NCBI RefSeq assembly: GCF_014201355.1
Contig: NZ_JACHEG010000011.1
Coordinates: 1-64,000 of the forward strand
DNA from: Aliirhizobium wenxiniae
GTDB taxonomy: Bacteria; Pseudomonadota; Alphaproteobacteria; Rhizobiales; Rhizobiaceae
Length of the DNA stretch: 64,000 nucleotides
Reading direction: 5' to 3'
Shown here in pieces: positions 8,964 through 17,697 of this stretch. Below the pieces are notes generated by a model. The model saw only the letters and a list, made by a program, of their open reading frames with translations. It ran no database searches and was not told the origin of the DNA. Positions within the stretch are counted from its first letter, which is position 1, and the number at the start of each line of letters is the position of its first letter. The position numbers and the translations under genes were made by a program.

Positions 8964-9938
8964 ATGCGGCGCTTGCTGATACTTGCACATCTCCTGATCT
9001 GGGCGGCCGCCGGCCCCGTCTATGCAGAACCGGCTGGCTTTCCCGTGACCGTCCAGCACGCGCTAGGCACGACTACTGTCTCGTCTCCGCCGAAACGTAT
9101 CGTCACGATCGGGTGGAGTGTGCAGGATGCGGTCTTCGCGCTCGGTTTCGCCCCGGTCGCGATGCCGAAACACGATATGACCGATGACGGCATCCTTCCT
9201 TGGGACGCGCCATTCGTCACCGACCGGAATATCACGTTGCTGGAACCCGGCCTGATCGACTTCGAGGAAATCGCCGCGCTTCGTCCCGATCTCATCCTAG
9301 CGGTGCGGTCGGGCGTCGATGCGGTCAGCTTTCAACGACTTTCGCGCATTGCCAGCACTGTGGTCTATCAGTCCGGACCCTGGCTCGCAGGCTGGCAGGA
9401 GCAGACGCTTGTTGCGGGCGCAGCGCTAGGCGTTGCGGACCAAGCCAAAGCCCTTGTCGAAAAGACGGGAGATTTCCTGAAGGATCTCGGCGGCCGGTAT
9501 CCCGTCCTGAAAGACCGGACCTTCGTCTTCGGAACCTATTTCAACGGCGCGAGCGGCATCGTCGTCTATCTACCGGCCGATCCGCGTGTCGCGGCACTGA
9601 ATGCGCTTGGCATGAAGAATCCGGTCGTTGTGGAAGAACTCGCAGCCGCCAATCCCGGCAAATTCTCCGCATCGCTGAGCTTTGAACAATCCGACCGGAT
9701 CGATGCCGACCTTCTTGTCATGTGGTATGGCGAAGGCACACGCGAGGCGGCGGAAGCCCAACCTCTCTTCCACACCATCGCTCCTGTCCGGCAGGGCGGC
9801 TATGTGGCCCTGGACGATCCAGCCTCGGTCTGGTCGACATCCGCGCTCAGCGTTCTTTCCATCCCATACGGGTTTCCCCGCTTCATGCCGAGGCTCGCCG
9901 AAGCCGCCGAACGCGTGGCCCGGCACAGGAGTGAATAG
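8964..9938 (+). CDS. Ferric-siderophore ABC transporter periplasmic binding protein
   Basis: 324 aa with a clear signal peptide (cleavage near PVYAEPAG) and the two-lobe FepB/FecB fold: PPKRIVTIGWSVQDAVFALG in the first lobe, IAALRPDLILAVRSG in the middle, and a long linking helix before the second lobe. It receives the chelate released by the receptor and delivers it to the two permeases encoded three and four genes later. It starts 64 bases after the receptor stop and sits two bases before the flavoreductase start, so it is part of one operon. Confidence 0.9.
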   Translation: MRRLLILAHLLIWAAAGPVYAEPAGFPVTVQHALGTTTVSSPPKRIVTIGWSVQDAVFALGFAPVAMPKHDMTDDGILPWDAPFVTDRNITLLEPGLIDFEEIAALRPDLILAVRSGVDAVSFQRLSRIASTVVYQSGPWLAGWQEQTLVAGAALGVADQAKALVEKTGDFLKDLGGRYPVLKDRTFVFGTYFNGASGIVVYLPADPRVAALNALGMKNPVVVEELAAANPGKFSASLSFEQSDRIDADLLVMWYGEGTREAAEAQPLFHTIAPVRQGGYVALDDPASVWSTSALSVLSIPYGFPRFMPRLAEAAERVARHRSE

Positions 9939-9940
9939 CC

Positions 9941-10687
9941 ATGCCCGACTACTTTCTCGCAGACGTCGTCGCCACCAGCCGGCTCAGTCCCTCGATGGTC
10001 CGTGTCGAGTTCGGTGGTGACGACCTCCATCGTTTCCACTCCAGCGGCAAGCCGGACGAATGGATCCGGCTGCTGTTTCCGGAAAGCCGGGGAGGGACGG
10101 TGGCGTTGCCCACCTGCACCGACGGCAAGTGGCAGAAGCCGGCCGGCCCCACGCGCCCCTATACCGTACGGAAATGGCATGATTGCTCGTCGCGCCTGAT
10201 CGTAGATTTCGTGGCGCATGAAGGCGGCGTTGCGGCGGAATGGGCGCTCGCTGCAAGTATTGGCGACAGGCTCGGCCTCACCAATGCCGAGGGACGTTTC
10301 CATCTGCCGGAAGACACATTGTGGATCCTTCTCATTGCCGATTTCACCGGCCTTCCGGCTGTCGGCCGTATTCTGGAGGAACTACCCGCCGGATACCGGG
10401 TCACGGCCCATGTCGAGGTTCCTCATTACAGCGATCGGCAGACCCTGCATGGCGCCACGGATCTCAGCCTGCATTGGCACGAGAGCTACGGCCATGGCGA
10501 CCGCCCGACCAGCCTTTTAGACATTGCGCGCTCCGTCAAACTGCCGGATGGACCGGGCTACATCTGGATCGCCGGCGAGGTCACGGCGGCCTCGGAGGCG
10601 CGCAAGCACTTCCGCGACGATCTTGGCTTCGACAAGGACCGCCTGACATCGGTCGGTTACTGGATCGAAGGCCAAGCGCGCGGATGA
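9941..10687 (+). CDS. Siderophore-interacting protein (FAD-dependent ferric-siderophore reductase)
   Basis: 248 aa of the SIP/ViuB family. The FAD-binding RPYTVR motif is at residues 72-77, and a C-terminal NAD(P)H-binding half ends in the family's IAGEVTAASEARKHFRDDLG region. The enzyme reduces ferric siderophore in the cytoplasm so that iron is released as Fe(II). It overlaps the next gene by four bases (ATGA), so translation is coupled to the importer. A reductase in the operon is good evidence that the cargo is iron, since a non-reducible trivalent metal would not need it. Confidence 0.9.
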   Translation: MPDYFLADVVATSRLSPSMVRVEFGGDDLHRFHSSGKPDEWIRLLFPESRGGTVALPTCTDGKWQKPAGPTRPYTVRKWHDCSSRLIVDFVAHEGGVAAEWALAASIGDRLGLTNAEGRFHLPEDTLWILLIADFTGLPAVGRILEELPAGYRVTAHVEVPHYSDRQTLHGATDLSLHWHESYGHGDRPTSLLDIARSVKLPDGPGYIWIAGEVTAASEARKHFRDDLGFDKDRLTSVGYWIEGQARG

Positions 10688-11733
10688 GCGGCACTAATCT
10701 TTCATCTGTCGATGATAAACGAGCCAAGGTTGCGGGTAATGTGGGCCGGCTCACTGTTTTGCTGTGCGGTCTCTTCTTGCTATTCGCAGTTTTTGTCACC
10801 AGCCTTCTTGTCGGCGCACGTTTTGTGTCACCTGCCACAGTGGTTGATGCCTTGCTGTCTTATGAAGCGAGTTCGGCGGAGCACATCATCGTGCACGATT
10901 ATCGTCTGCCGCGCACCCTGCTCGGTATCCTCTGTGGTGCTGCCTTCGGCGTGTCGGGAGCACTGATACAGGCAGCGACGAGGAACCCGCTGGCAGATCC
11001 CGGCATCCTTGGCGTCAATGCTGGCGCAGCGTTTTTCGTGACGCTGGCGGTCGGCCTGTTCGGCTTCCAATCGATCGAGGCCTATCTCTGGTTTGCCTTT
11101 TTGGGGGCGATCGTTGTTACCGTTGCCGTTTACGCGCTCGGAGCGATGGGTCGTGACGGTGCAACGCCCGTCCGCCTCGTGCTGTCCGGTGTGGCACTCT
11201 CTGCCGTTCTTGGTGGCATCGGATCTGCCATTACGCTCATCGACCCGCATGCCTTTGACGCCATGCGCTTCTGGTCGATCGGTTCGATTGCCGGGCGTGA
11301 TATGAAAGTCGTGGAAGCGGTCCGTCCCTTCATCGGGATCGGGCTGCTTGTCGCCTTGATCGCCGCGCGTCCGTTGAATGCGGTGGCGCTTGGCGAGGAT
11401 CTGGCCCGTTCGCTCGGCGCCAGCATTTTTCGCGCCCGTATACTGGCGCTGATCGCCGTCACGCTTCTTGCTGGCGCGGGAACTGCTGCCGCTGGTCCTA
11501 TAGGCTTCGTTGGTCTCATGGTGCCGCATTTGTTGCGCTGGTTCACCGGCCCGGATCAACGCTGGATCGTTCCACTGACAATGATTTACGCGCCGGTGTT
11601 GCTGATTGCCGCCGACATTACCGGCCGACTGGTGCTGTTTCCGGGCGAACTGGAGGCCGGCATCGTCACGGCTCTCCTCGGTGCTCCGGTGCTGATCCTG
11701 TTGGCACGGCGCAGACAAGTGAGCGGGCTATGA
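10684..11733 (+). CDS. FecCD-family iron-siderophore ABC permease 1
   Basis: 349 aa, eight to ten membrane helices, with FecCD landmarks RLPRTLLGILCGAAFGVSGA and NPLADPGILGVNAGAAFFV in the first half and AAGPIGFVGLMVPHLLRWF near the end (the loop that contacts the ATPase). The start is the ATG at 10684, inside the ATGA overlap with the flavoreductase. It forms the transmembrane channel with the next gene, to which it is joined by another ATGA overlap. Confidence 0.92.
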   Translation: MSGTNLSSVDDKRAKVAGNVGRLTVLLCGLFLLFAVFVTSLLVGARFVSPATVVDALLSYEASSAEHIIVHDYRLPRTLLGILCGAAFGVSGALIQAATRNPLADPGILGVNAGAAFFVTLAVGLFGFQSIEAYLWFAFLGAIVVTVAVYALGAMGRDGATPVRLVLSGVALSAVLGGIGSAITLIDPHAFDAMRFWSIGSIAGRDMKVVEAVRPFIGIGLLVALIAARPLNAVALGEDLARSLGASIFRARILALIAVTLLAGAGTAAAGPIGFVGLMVPHLLRWFTGPDQRWIVPLTMIYAPVLLIAADITGRLVLFPGELEAGIVTALLGAPVLILLARRRQVSGL

Positions 11734-12791
11734 GCGCCACGGCATCATCTCGTATCGATTTCGGCCGCTCTGTGCAGGTCGTGCGGCGTTTTGGTGGCCG
11801 TCTGTCGGGTCGGTTGGACAGGCTCTCGATATTCATCTGCCTTGTGCTTGCCGCTCTTTCGATCGGAGTTGCGGCGCTCTCTCTGGCAAGCGGCAAATAT
11901 CCGATCGCTTTGGTGGACGTGTTGGCCGCTTTCGCCGGTCTTGGTGACGAGCAGGTGCGGATGATCGTTGTGGAATGGCGTCTGCCGCGTGTCGCACTGG
12001 CGTTCCTGCTTGGCGGCGTGCTCGCCATGAGCGGAGCGATTTTCCAGAGCCTCACCCGCAACCCTCTCGGATCGCCTGACATTATCGGTTTCTCGGCCGG
12101 TTCTCACACCGGCGCGCTGGTGGTCATTCTGCTTCTGTCCGGTGGCTACTACGAGACAGCGACCGGCGCGCTAATTGGCGGCATTCTCACAGCGATGGCC
12201 GTTTATCTTTTGGCTTACCGGCGCGGCGTGCAGGGTTTTCGCCTGATCGTTGTCGGGATCGGCGTTGCAGCGATGCTATCGGCCTTCAACGCATGGATGA
12301 TCCGCGAAGCTGACCTTCAGATCGCGATTAGTGCTGCCATATGGGGGGCAGGGTCGCTCAACGGTCTCGGCTTCGAGCAGCTTGTGCCGGTTGCCATCGT
12401 GCTATGCATCGCGGGGCCGCTTACTTTGCTTCTGTCCCGTCCTATGCGCCAGCTCGAAATGGGGGACGATGCTGCACGTGCCTCCGGTGTCACCGCCGCC
12501 CGCACGCGGCTTTTGCTGATGGTTCTTGGCGTTGCCTTGACCGCCATCGTTACAGCCGCGGCAGGACCGATCTCTTTCATCGCGCTCGCCGCACCACAGA
12601 TCGCAAAGCGACTTACCCGCTCGGCGGGTGTTGCGCTCATCTCGTCCGCGCTGACGGGCGGGCTTCTGCTGCTCGCCGCCGATTGGGCCGCGCAGCACGC
12701 TTTCGGTGCCCAGCTTCCCGTCGGTGTCATGACGGTGAGCATCGGCGGCGTCTATTTCATATGGTTATTGATACGGGAGGGCCGCAAATGA
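11730..12791 (+). CDS. FecCD-family iron-siderophore ABC permease 2
   Basis: 353 aa. Same fold as the preceding gene: RLPRVALAFLLGGVLAMSGA, NPLGSPDIIGFSAGS, and the ATPase-coupling stretch AAGPISFIALAAPQIAKRL. The two permeases would form a heterodimer with the ATPase encoded next, and the gene overlaps both neighbours by four bases. A cytoplasmic N-terminal tail of about 25 residues precedes the first helix. Confidence 0.92.
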   Translation: MSATASSRIDFGRSVQVVRRFGGRLSGRLDRLSIFICLVLAALSIGVAALSLASGKYPIALVDVLAAFAGLGDEQVRMIVVEWRLPRVALAFLLGGVLAMSGAIFQSLTRNPLGSPDIIGFSAGSHTGALVVILLLSGGYYETATGALIGGILTAMAVYLLAYRRGVQGFRLIVVGIGVAAMLSAFNAWMIREADLQIAISAAIWGAGSLNGLGFEQLVPVAIVLCIAGPLTLLLSRPMRQLEMGDDAARASGVTAARTRLLLMVLGVALTAIVTAAAGPISFIALAAPQIAKRLTRSAGVALISSALTGGLLLLAADWAAQHAFGAQLPVGVMTVSIGGVYFIWLLIREGRK

Positions 12792-13663
12792 CCAATTTTG
12801 AATTTGAATCCGGCCGGCTTCGCGCTGAGAACGTGACGCTGCGCTATGACGAGCGCACGATTTCCGAAAACCTGTCCATTGCCATTCCTGACGGCTCCTT
12901 CACTGTGATCGTCGGGCCGAACGCCTGCGGAAAATCTACGCTTTTGCGCGCCCTGTCGCGCCTGCTGTCTCCGTCTGCCGGACAAGTCATCCTAGACGGC
13001 AGGAGCATTTCCGATCTTGCGTCCAAGGACGTCGCCCGTTGCCTCGGCCTGCTTCCGCAAAGCGCGGTCGCCCCTGAGGGCATTACCGTTGCCGATCTGA
13101 TCGCGCGTGGCCGCTATCCGCACCAATCATTCTTCCGGCAATGGTCGACGGCTGATGAGGAAGCCATCATTGACGCGATGGGGGCAACCCGCGTCACGGA
13201 TCTGTCCGGTCGTCTGGTGGACGAGCTTTCTGGTGGTCAGCGCCAGCGTGTCTGGATCTCAATGGTGCTGGCGCAGGAAACGCCGATTCTGCTGCTGGAC
13301 GAACCGACCACCTTCCTCGACATAGCCCACCAGATCGAGCTCATGGACCTGCTGGCGGATCTGAACGGCCAGGGGCGCACGATTGTCGCTGTGCTGCACG
13401 ACCTCAACCATGCCTGCCGCTATGCCTCAAACCTGATCGCCATGAAAGGCGGCGCAATCATCGCCGAAGGCAAGCCGTCTGCTATCGTCACCGAACGACT
13501 GGTCGAAGATGTGTTTGGTCTTCCGTCCGTCATCATCCAGGATCCTGTTTCCAATACACCGCTGATTGTGCCGAGGGGGCGACAGACGCTCGATGCAGCG
13601 GCACCGCAGGTGACGCCGCTGGATACATCCCGCCGTCCGGGAATGGAGCAGCATCGTGACTGA
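12788..13663 (+). CDS. Iron-siderophore ABC transporter ATP-binding protein
   Basis: 291 aa. Walker A GPNACGKST is at residues 43-51, the signature is ELSGGQRQRV, Walker B is LLLDEPT, and the switch histidine is in VLHDLNHA. This is a FecE/FepC-type ATPase that drives the two permeases upstream. The last 25 residues (after LIVPRG) extend beyond the usual family end. The gene overlaps the exporter-fold ABC gene by eight bases, which suggests coupled translation and a shared job. Confidence 0.92.
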   Translation: MTNFEFESGRLRAENVTLRYDERTISENLSIAIPDGSFTVIVGPNACGKSTLLRALSRLLSPSAGQVILDGRSISDLASKDVARCLGLLPQSAVAPEGITVADLIARGRYPHQSFFRQWSTADEEAIIDAMGATRVTDLSGRLVDELSGGQRQRVWISMVLAQETPILLLDEPTTFLDIAHQIELMDLLADLNGQGRTIVAVLHDLNHACRYASNLIAMKGGAIIAEGKPSAIVTERLVEDVFGLPSVIIQDPVSNTPLIVPRGRQTLDAAAPQVTPLDTSRRPGMEQHRD

Positions 13664-15392
13664 TCTGCTTAGGCGCTTCGTGACCTATTATCGCCCGCAT
13701 CGCGGTCTGTTTGCACTCGACTTCGGCAGTGCGGTTATCGCCGGCATGCTTGAGCTTGCGTTTCCGGTTGCCGTCACACTGTTCATTGACAGACTTCTGC
13801 CGAGCAATCAGCTCGGATTGATCGCGCTCGCCGTCGCCGGGCTGTTCCTGATCTATCTGATAAACGCAGGCCTCCAGGTTGTGGTGACTTATTGGGGCCA
13901 TATGCTGGGGTTGAAGATCGAGACCGAGATGCGCAGGAAGGCTTTCGATCATCTACAGAAGCTCTCATTTGGCTTTTTCGACGAGCACAAGACCGGACAT
14001 CTGGTGGCGCGATTGACCAAGGATCTCGAGGAGATCGGGGAGGTCGCGCATCACGGACCGGAGGATTTGTTCATCGCGGTGATGACACTCATCGGCGCTT
14101 TCCTGCTGATGCTCTCGGTCCATGTACCCCTTGCTGTCCTGACGGGCCTTATCGTTCCGCTGACGGCTGTGGTGACGACGATCTACGGCAAGCGCATGAC
14201 GGCGAACTGGCATGCCCTCTATCGTAGGGTGGGGGAATTCAACGCCCGTATTGAGGAAAACATCGGTGGTATCCGGGTGGTGCAGGCTTTTGCCAACGAG
14301 GAACACGAGCGGACGCTGTTTGCCAGCAATAACCGCGACTACCTCGTTACCAAGCTCGAGGCCTATCGGGTCATGGCCGCGTCCATGTCGCTCTCATACC
14401 TGTCGATGCGCTTCGTCCAGGTCGTGGTGATGCTGGCAGGCGCCTGGTATGTCACGCGCGGTGAACTGACCGCTGGTGGTTTTGTCGGCTTCCTGCTTTT
14501 GGTCGGTGTTTTCTTCCGGCCGATCGACAAGATCAATTCGATCATCGAGACCTATCCAAAAGGGATTGCCGGGTTCCAGCGCTATACGGAATTCCTTGAT
14601 CGGCAGCCCGATATCAAGGATCGGCCTGGTGCCAATACCATTCAAAGGTTGGACGGACGCATTACCTATCGCGATGTCCATTTTGGCTACCGCGCCGGCA
14701 TGCCGATATTCGCTGGCCTGAACCTGTCGATCGAGGCTGGGGAAACCATCGCGTTCGTCGGCTCCTCTGGTGCCGGCAAGACGACGATCTGCGCACTCCT
14801 GCCACGCTTTTACGAGGTGACTGGCGGCGCCATCAATATCGACGGAGTGGACATCAGGGATATCACTCTCAATAGCCTTCGCTCCAATATCGGGATCGTG
14901 CAGCAGGACGTCTTCCTGTTCGCCGGGACCATTCGGGAAAACATCGCCTATGGCCGTCTCGGTGCCAGTGAGAGCGAGATCATCGAAGCGGCACGCCGAG
15001 CCCGTCTTGACGATGTCATCGCAGCCTTGCCTAACGGTCTCGATACTGTCATCGGCGAGCGCGGCGTCAAGCTTTCCGGCGGGCAGAAGCAGAGGCTGGC
15101 GATCGCCCGCATCTTCTTGAAGAACCCTCCGATCTTGATCCTCGATGAGGCAACCTCTGCGCTAGACAGCGAGACGGAACGAGCCATCCAGCAGTCACTT
15201 GCCGAACTTTCGCAGGGGCGCACAACATTGGTCATTGCTCACCGACTGGCAACCATCACCAGCGCCGACAGGATTGTCGTCGTCGAAGATGGACACATCG
15301 TGGAGGAGGGAAGCCACGACCGCCTATTGGAGAATGCAGACGGGCGATACCACGCACTTCATGCCGCGCAAAGCAGAAGCAATGCAGCCTGA
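13656..15392 (+). CDS. Exporter-fold ABC protein, fused membrane and ATPase domains
   Basis: 578 aa. A six-helix ABC type IV membrane domain covers about 1-310 and a nucleotide-binding domain about 330-578, with Walker A GSSGAGKTT, signature LSGGQKQR, Walker B LILDEATSALD and switch His in IAHRLAT. It is a half-transporter and would work as a homodimer. The GTG start at 13656 lies within the end of the siderophore ATPase gene. Being locked into an iron operon that also encodes a SIP reductase, it could export a siderophore, recycle the emptied one, or act as an IrtAB-like importer; the sequence does not decide. Confidence 0.85.
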   Translation: MTDLLRRFVTYYRPHRGLFALDFGSAVIAGMLELAFPVAVTLFIDRLLPSNQLGLIALAVAGLFLIYLINAGLQVVVTYWGHMLGLKIETEMRRKAFDHLQKLSFGFFDEHKTGHLVARLTKDLEEIGEVAHHGPEDLFIAVMTLIGAFLLMLSVHVPLAVLTGLIVPLTAVVTTIYGKRMTANWHALYRRVGEFNARIEENIGGIRVVQAFANEEHERTLFASNNRDYLVTKLEAYRVMAASMSLSYLSMRFVQVVVMLAGAWYVTRGELTAGGFVGFLLLVGVFFRPIDKINSIIETYPKGIAGFQRYTEFLDRQPDIKDRPGANTIQRLDGRITYRDVHFGYRAGMPIFAGLNLSIEAGETIAFVGSSGAGKTTICALLPRFYEVTGGAINIDGVDIRDITLNSLRSNIGIVQQDVFLFAGTIRENIAYGRLGASESEIIEAARRARLDDVIAALPNGLDTVIGERGVKLSGGQKQRLAIARIFLKNPPILILDEATSALDSETERAIQQSLAELSQGRTTLVIAHRLATITSADRIVVVEDGHIVEEGSHDRLLENADGRYHALHAAQSRSNAA

Positions 15393-15466
15393 GAACCGGG
15401 AGCCCGCATGTTTACGGTCGAGACGGCAGACTGAACTCGCGGATCAAAATCACGGAAGATAAAATC

Positions 15467-15958
15467 ATGAAGCTGAGACGAGAGACCGAAGTGGCGATTG
15501 CAATTTTAGTCGCCTGTGCCAGATCGAATGACTGCCGCCTGAAGACCGCGGATGCCGCAAAGGTCGCCGAAACCACGACCGACTTCGCGGCACATGTCGT
15601 CTTGAAGCTTGTGAACGCTGGCTTTCTGAAAACCAAACGTGGCCGAAACGGCGGACTGGAGCTCTCGGGATCGGCAAATGCGATCTCGTTGTGCGATGTC
15701 ATCTGTCGGGTGGACGACCAGCGTCCCGCAGCTTCGGGCCGGATAAAAGCGAAAGACGAGCAGGTGAAGTACCGCCCTCTCAGCCAGATCATCCTCGGCG
15801 CGAACAACGCGATCCAAACCTATCTCGATCTCTTTTCCATTGCGGATCTGGCTAAAATCGAGGGACGATCTGAGGCAGGTGAATTCCGCGAGGGCTCGGG
15901 AAAAATACGCGAGAGGCGGCCTGCAAAGCGCGATCTTGCTGTGAGCAGCAATTTCTAG
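15467..15958 (+). CDS. Rrf2-family regulator without the Fe-S cysteine loop
   Basis: 163 aa. The N-terminal winged helix is typical of Rrf2 proteins (MKLRRETEVAIAILVACA, HVVLKLVNAGFLKTKRGRNGG). RirA, IscR and NsrR carry three cysteines at about 90-106 that hold an Fe-S cluster; here that stretch (residues 88-105) has none, and the only cysteines are 17, 23, 76 and 80. It may sense something else or bind a cofactor differently. It lies 74 bases after the exporter gene on the same strand and probably controls the iron operon. Confidence 0.8.
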   Translation: MKLRRETEVAIAILVACARSNDCRLKTADAAKVAETTTDFAAHVVLKLVNAGFLKTKRGRNGGLELSGSANAISLCDVICRVDDQRPAASGRIKAKDEQVKYRPLSQIILGANNAIQTYLDLFSIADLAKIEGRSEAGEFREGSGKIRERRPAKRDLAVSSNF

Positions 15959-16264
15959 CGAGATTCATACACTTGGGATCTTGATTCCGATGGGGCGGCG
16001 GTTCGATTCCGCTCAAGACCCAGGAAATTTACAAGTCTCCCTGCGTTCAGGCCCCCGCAACCAAAAATCCCCATTCGAACCCAAAAGATATCGCTGGCGA
16101 GAAGACCTCTTCTTCCCTGGCGATGTAGCTCATCGTTCTCAAGGACCATAAGCTCAAGGGTCAGCCTCCCGAACGGGAAAAAGCCTGACCCAGAAACCAA
16201 ATCTTCCTTCAAAAGGCAGAATACGCCAAACGAATCGTGATGATGTGCTTGAATAGGTTTTCTG
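15959..16264. other. Gap with a tRNA-like minihelix
   Basis: About 300 bases between convergent genes. No credible gene. At 15975-16021 there is a T-arm-like hairpin: GCGG, loop TTCGATT, CCGC at 15998-16012. It is enclosed by GGGATCTTG (15975-15983) and CAAGACCC (16014-16021), which pair with one bulge like an acceptor stem. D and anticodon arms are absent. It may be the remnant of a tRNA gene or a chance structure. Confidence 0.35.
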
Positions 16265-17401
16265 TCAGCTCTCTACTGTCTCGGCGGCATTGTGTGCGTG
16301 GTTCGTCACGCCGCTTCCTATTCGGCGATAGTGAAAGGCATCCTGCCCGGATATCGTTGCCTCCTCGATCAATCCTGCCATACGCGCGTGAAAGGGAGAC
16401 TTGATGCAGGCGGGATCTGTTGCAGCGGCATTGCCTGCAATCGCCATAGCCTGACAGCGGCAACCGCCCCAGTCTATTTCCTTGCGGTCGCAGGTGCGGC
16501 AAGGCTCCGCCATCCAATCCGTGCCGCGAAAGGCGTTGAATGCCGGGGAAGCGTGCCAGATATCGGCAAGGCTTTTCTCACCGAAACGTTCGAAAACAAG
16601 ACCCGGTATCGTGCCGGCCGCATGGCAGGGGAGGACAGTGCCGTCCGGCGCCACCATGAAGGCGTCGCGTGCCCAGCCGCCCATGCAGGGTTTGGGGTAG
16701 ATCGCAAAATAATCGGGCGTGACGAAATCGATGGCGAGAATGCCGTGGAGCCGCTCCTGTGCTTCCTGCACGACATTCACCTGCCGTTCGACGGAAGCGC
16801 GGTCCGGCATCAGGGAATTGCGATTGAGAAGCGCCCAGCCGGCATATTGCACATTGGCGATTTCCAGTCGCTCGGCATCAAGCTTCAGTGCCAGCTCGAT
16901 AAAAGCCGGTATCTCATCGATATTATGGCGATGGATCGGGGCGTTGATCGTTAGAGGCAGGCCGGCTGCACGCACTTTTCCGGCCGTCTCGATCTTTTTG
17001 AAATGTGCGTCGCGATAGTTCCCGATCTTTTCTGTGGTGGTCGCCAATGCTCCTTGAAAACTGATCTGGACGTGATCCAGCCCTGCCTGCACCAGATCGT
17101 CGATCCGTCCTTCGCGAATGCCGACGCCGGCGGTGATCAGGTTCGTATAGACGCCGCGATCACTCAGCCGGCGGACCAGTGTTTCGAGATCCGGCCGTAG
17201 CGTCGGCTCGCCTCCAGACAGGTGAATCTGCAGCACGCCGAGATCGGCTGCCTGATCGAACAGGGACAGCCAGCCTTCAGTTGCCATTTCACGGTTTGCC
17301 TTCAGAAGTTCGAGCGGGTTCGAACAATAGGCGCATTGAAGCGGACATCGATGCGTCAACTCGGCCAGCATGCCGATCGGTGGAAGGACCGTTTCGCTCA
17401 T
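16265..17401 (-). CDS. pqqE: PqqE, radical SAM Glu-Tyr cross-linking enzyme of PQQ synthesis
   Basis: 378 aa. The radical SAM cluster motif is CPLQCAYC (Cys19, Cys23, Cys26). The C-terminal SPASM region carries the auxiliary-cluster cysteines (KPCMGG, PCHAAG, PCRTCDRKEIDWGGCRCQ). With PqqD, it forms the carbon-carbon bond between the glutamate and tyrosine side chains of PqqA, the first committed step to PQQ. It is the last gene of pqqABCDE and overlaps pqqD by four bases. Confidence 0.97.
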   Translation of the reverse strand: MSETVLPPIGMLAELTHRCPLQCAYCSNPLELLKANREMATEGWLSLFDQAADLGVLQIHLSGGEPTLRPDLETLVRRLSDRGVYTNLITAGVGIREGRIDDLVQAGLDHVQISFQGALATTTEKIGNYRDAHFKKIETAGKVRAAGLPLTINAPIHRHNIDEIPAFIELALKLDAERLEIANVQYAGWALLNRNSLMPDRASVERQVNVVQEAQERLHGILAIDFVTPDYFAIYPKPCMGGWARDAFMVAPDGTVLPCHAAGTIPGLVFERFGEKSLADIWHASPAFNAFRGTDWMAEPCRTCDRKEIDWGGCRCQAMAIAGNAAATDPACIKSPFHARMAGLIEEATISGQDAFHYRRIGSGVTNHAHNAAETVES

Positions 17402-17697
17402 AACGCCACCAGCGACCGGTCGGACCAGTCCTGCAGAAAGGTCTCGACGTCTGCGGTTATCTCTTCGATGGGTGCGTCGTATTGCATCGACAGTTCCTCC
17501 AGGATCTGGGTCACCGAATGCGTGCCGTCACATAGTCTGAGAATGTCGAGGCTTACGTCGTCCGGCCAGAACACCTTTTCCGGTGACAACAAGGCCCAAG
17601 CCTGACGGACTTTATCATATTGCAGCCGGACATGTGGTTTCAGTGCCGGCGTCGATCGGTGAGAAAGAAGGATGCGCTGCCTTTGCGGTGTCATCAT
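17398..17697 (-). CDS. pqqD: PqqD, PqqA-binding peptide chaperone
   Basis: 99 aa, the usual PqqD length. The family's winged-helix RiPP recognition fold is visible: RLQYDKVRQAWALLSPEKVFWPDDVSLDIL, then CDGTHSVTQILEEL. PqqD holds the PqqA precursor and presents it to PqqE. Four-base overlaps with pqqC and pqqE indicate tight translational coupling, in keeping with a fixed PqqD:PqqE ratio. Confidence 0.95.
   Translation of the reverse strand: MMTPQRQRILLSHRSTPALKPHVRLQYDKVRQAWALLSPEKVFWPDDVSLDILRLCDGTHSVTQILEELSMQYDAPIEEITADVETFLQDWSDRSLVAL

Noticed and set aside
4611..13663. Idea that the TonB receptor/ABC operon imports lanthanides for XoxF
   Set aside because: The operon includes a ferric reductase of the SIP family and FecI/FecR control, which favour iron. 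Lanthanides would not need reduction. Proximity to xoxF alone is weak evidence.
15955..16212. 85-aa minus-strand frame
   Set aside because: No ribosome site and it overlaps the end of the Rrf2 gene and the tRNA-like structure.
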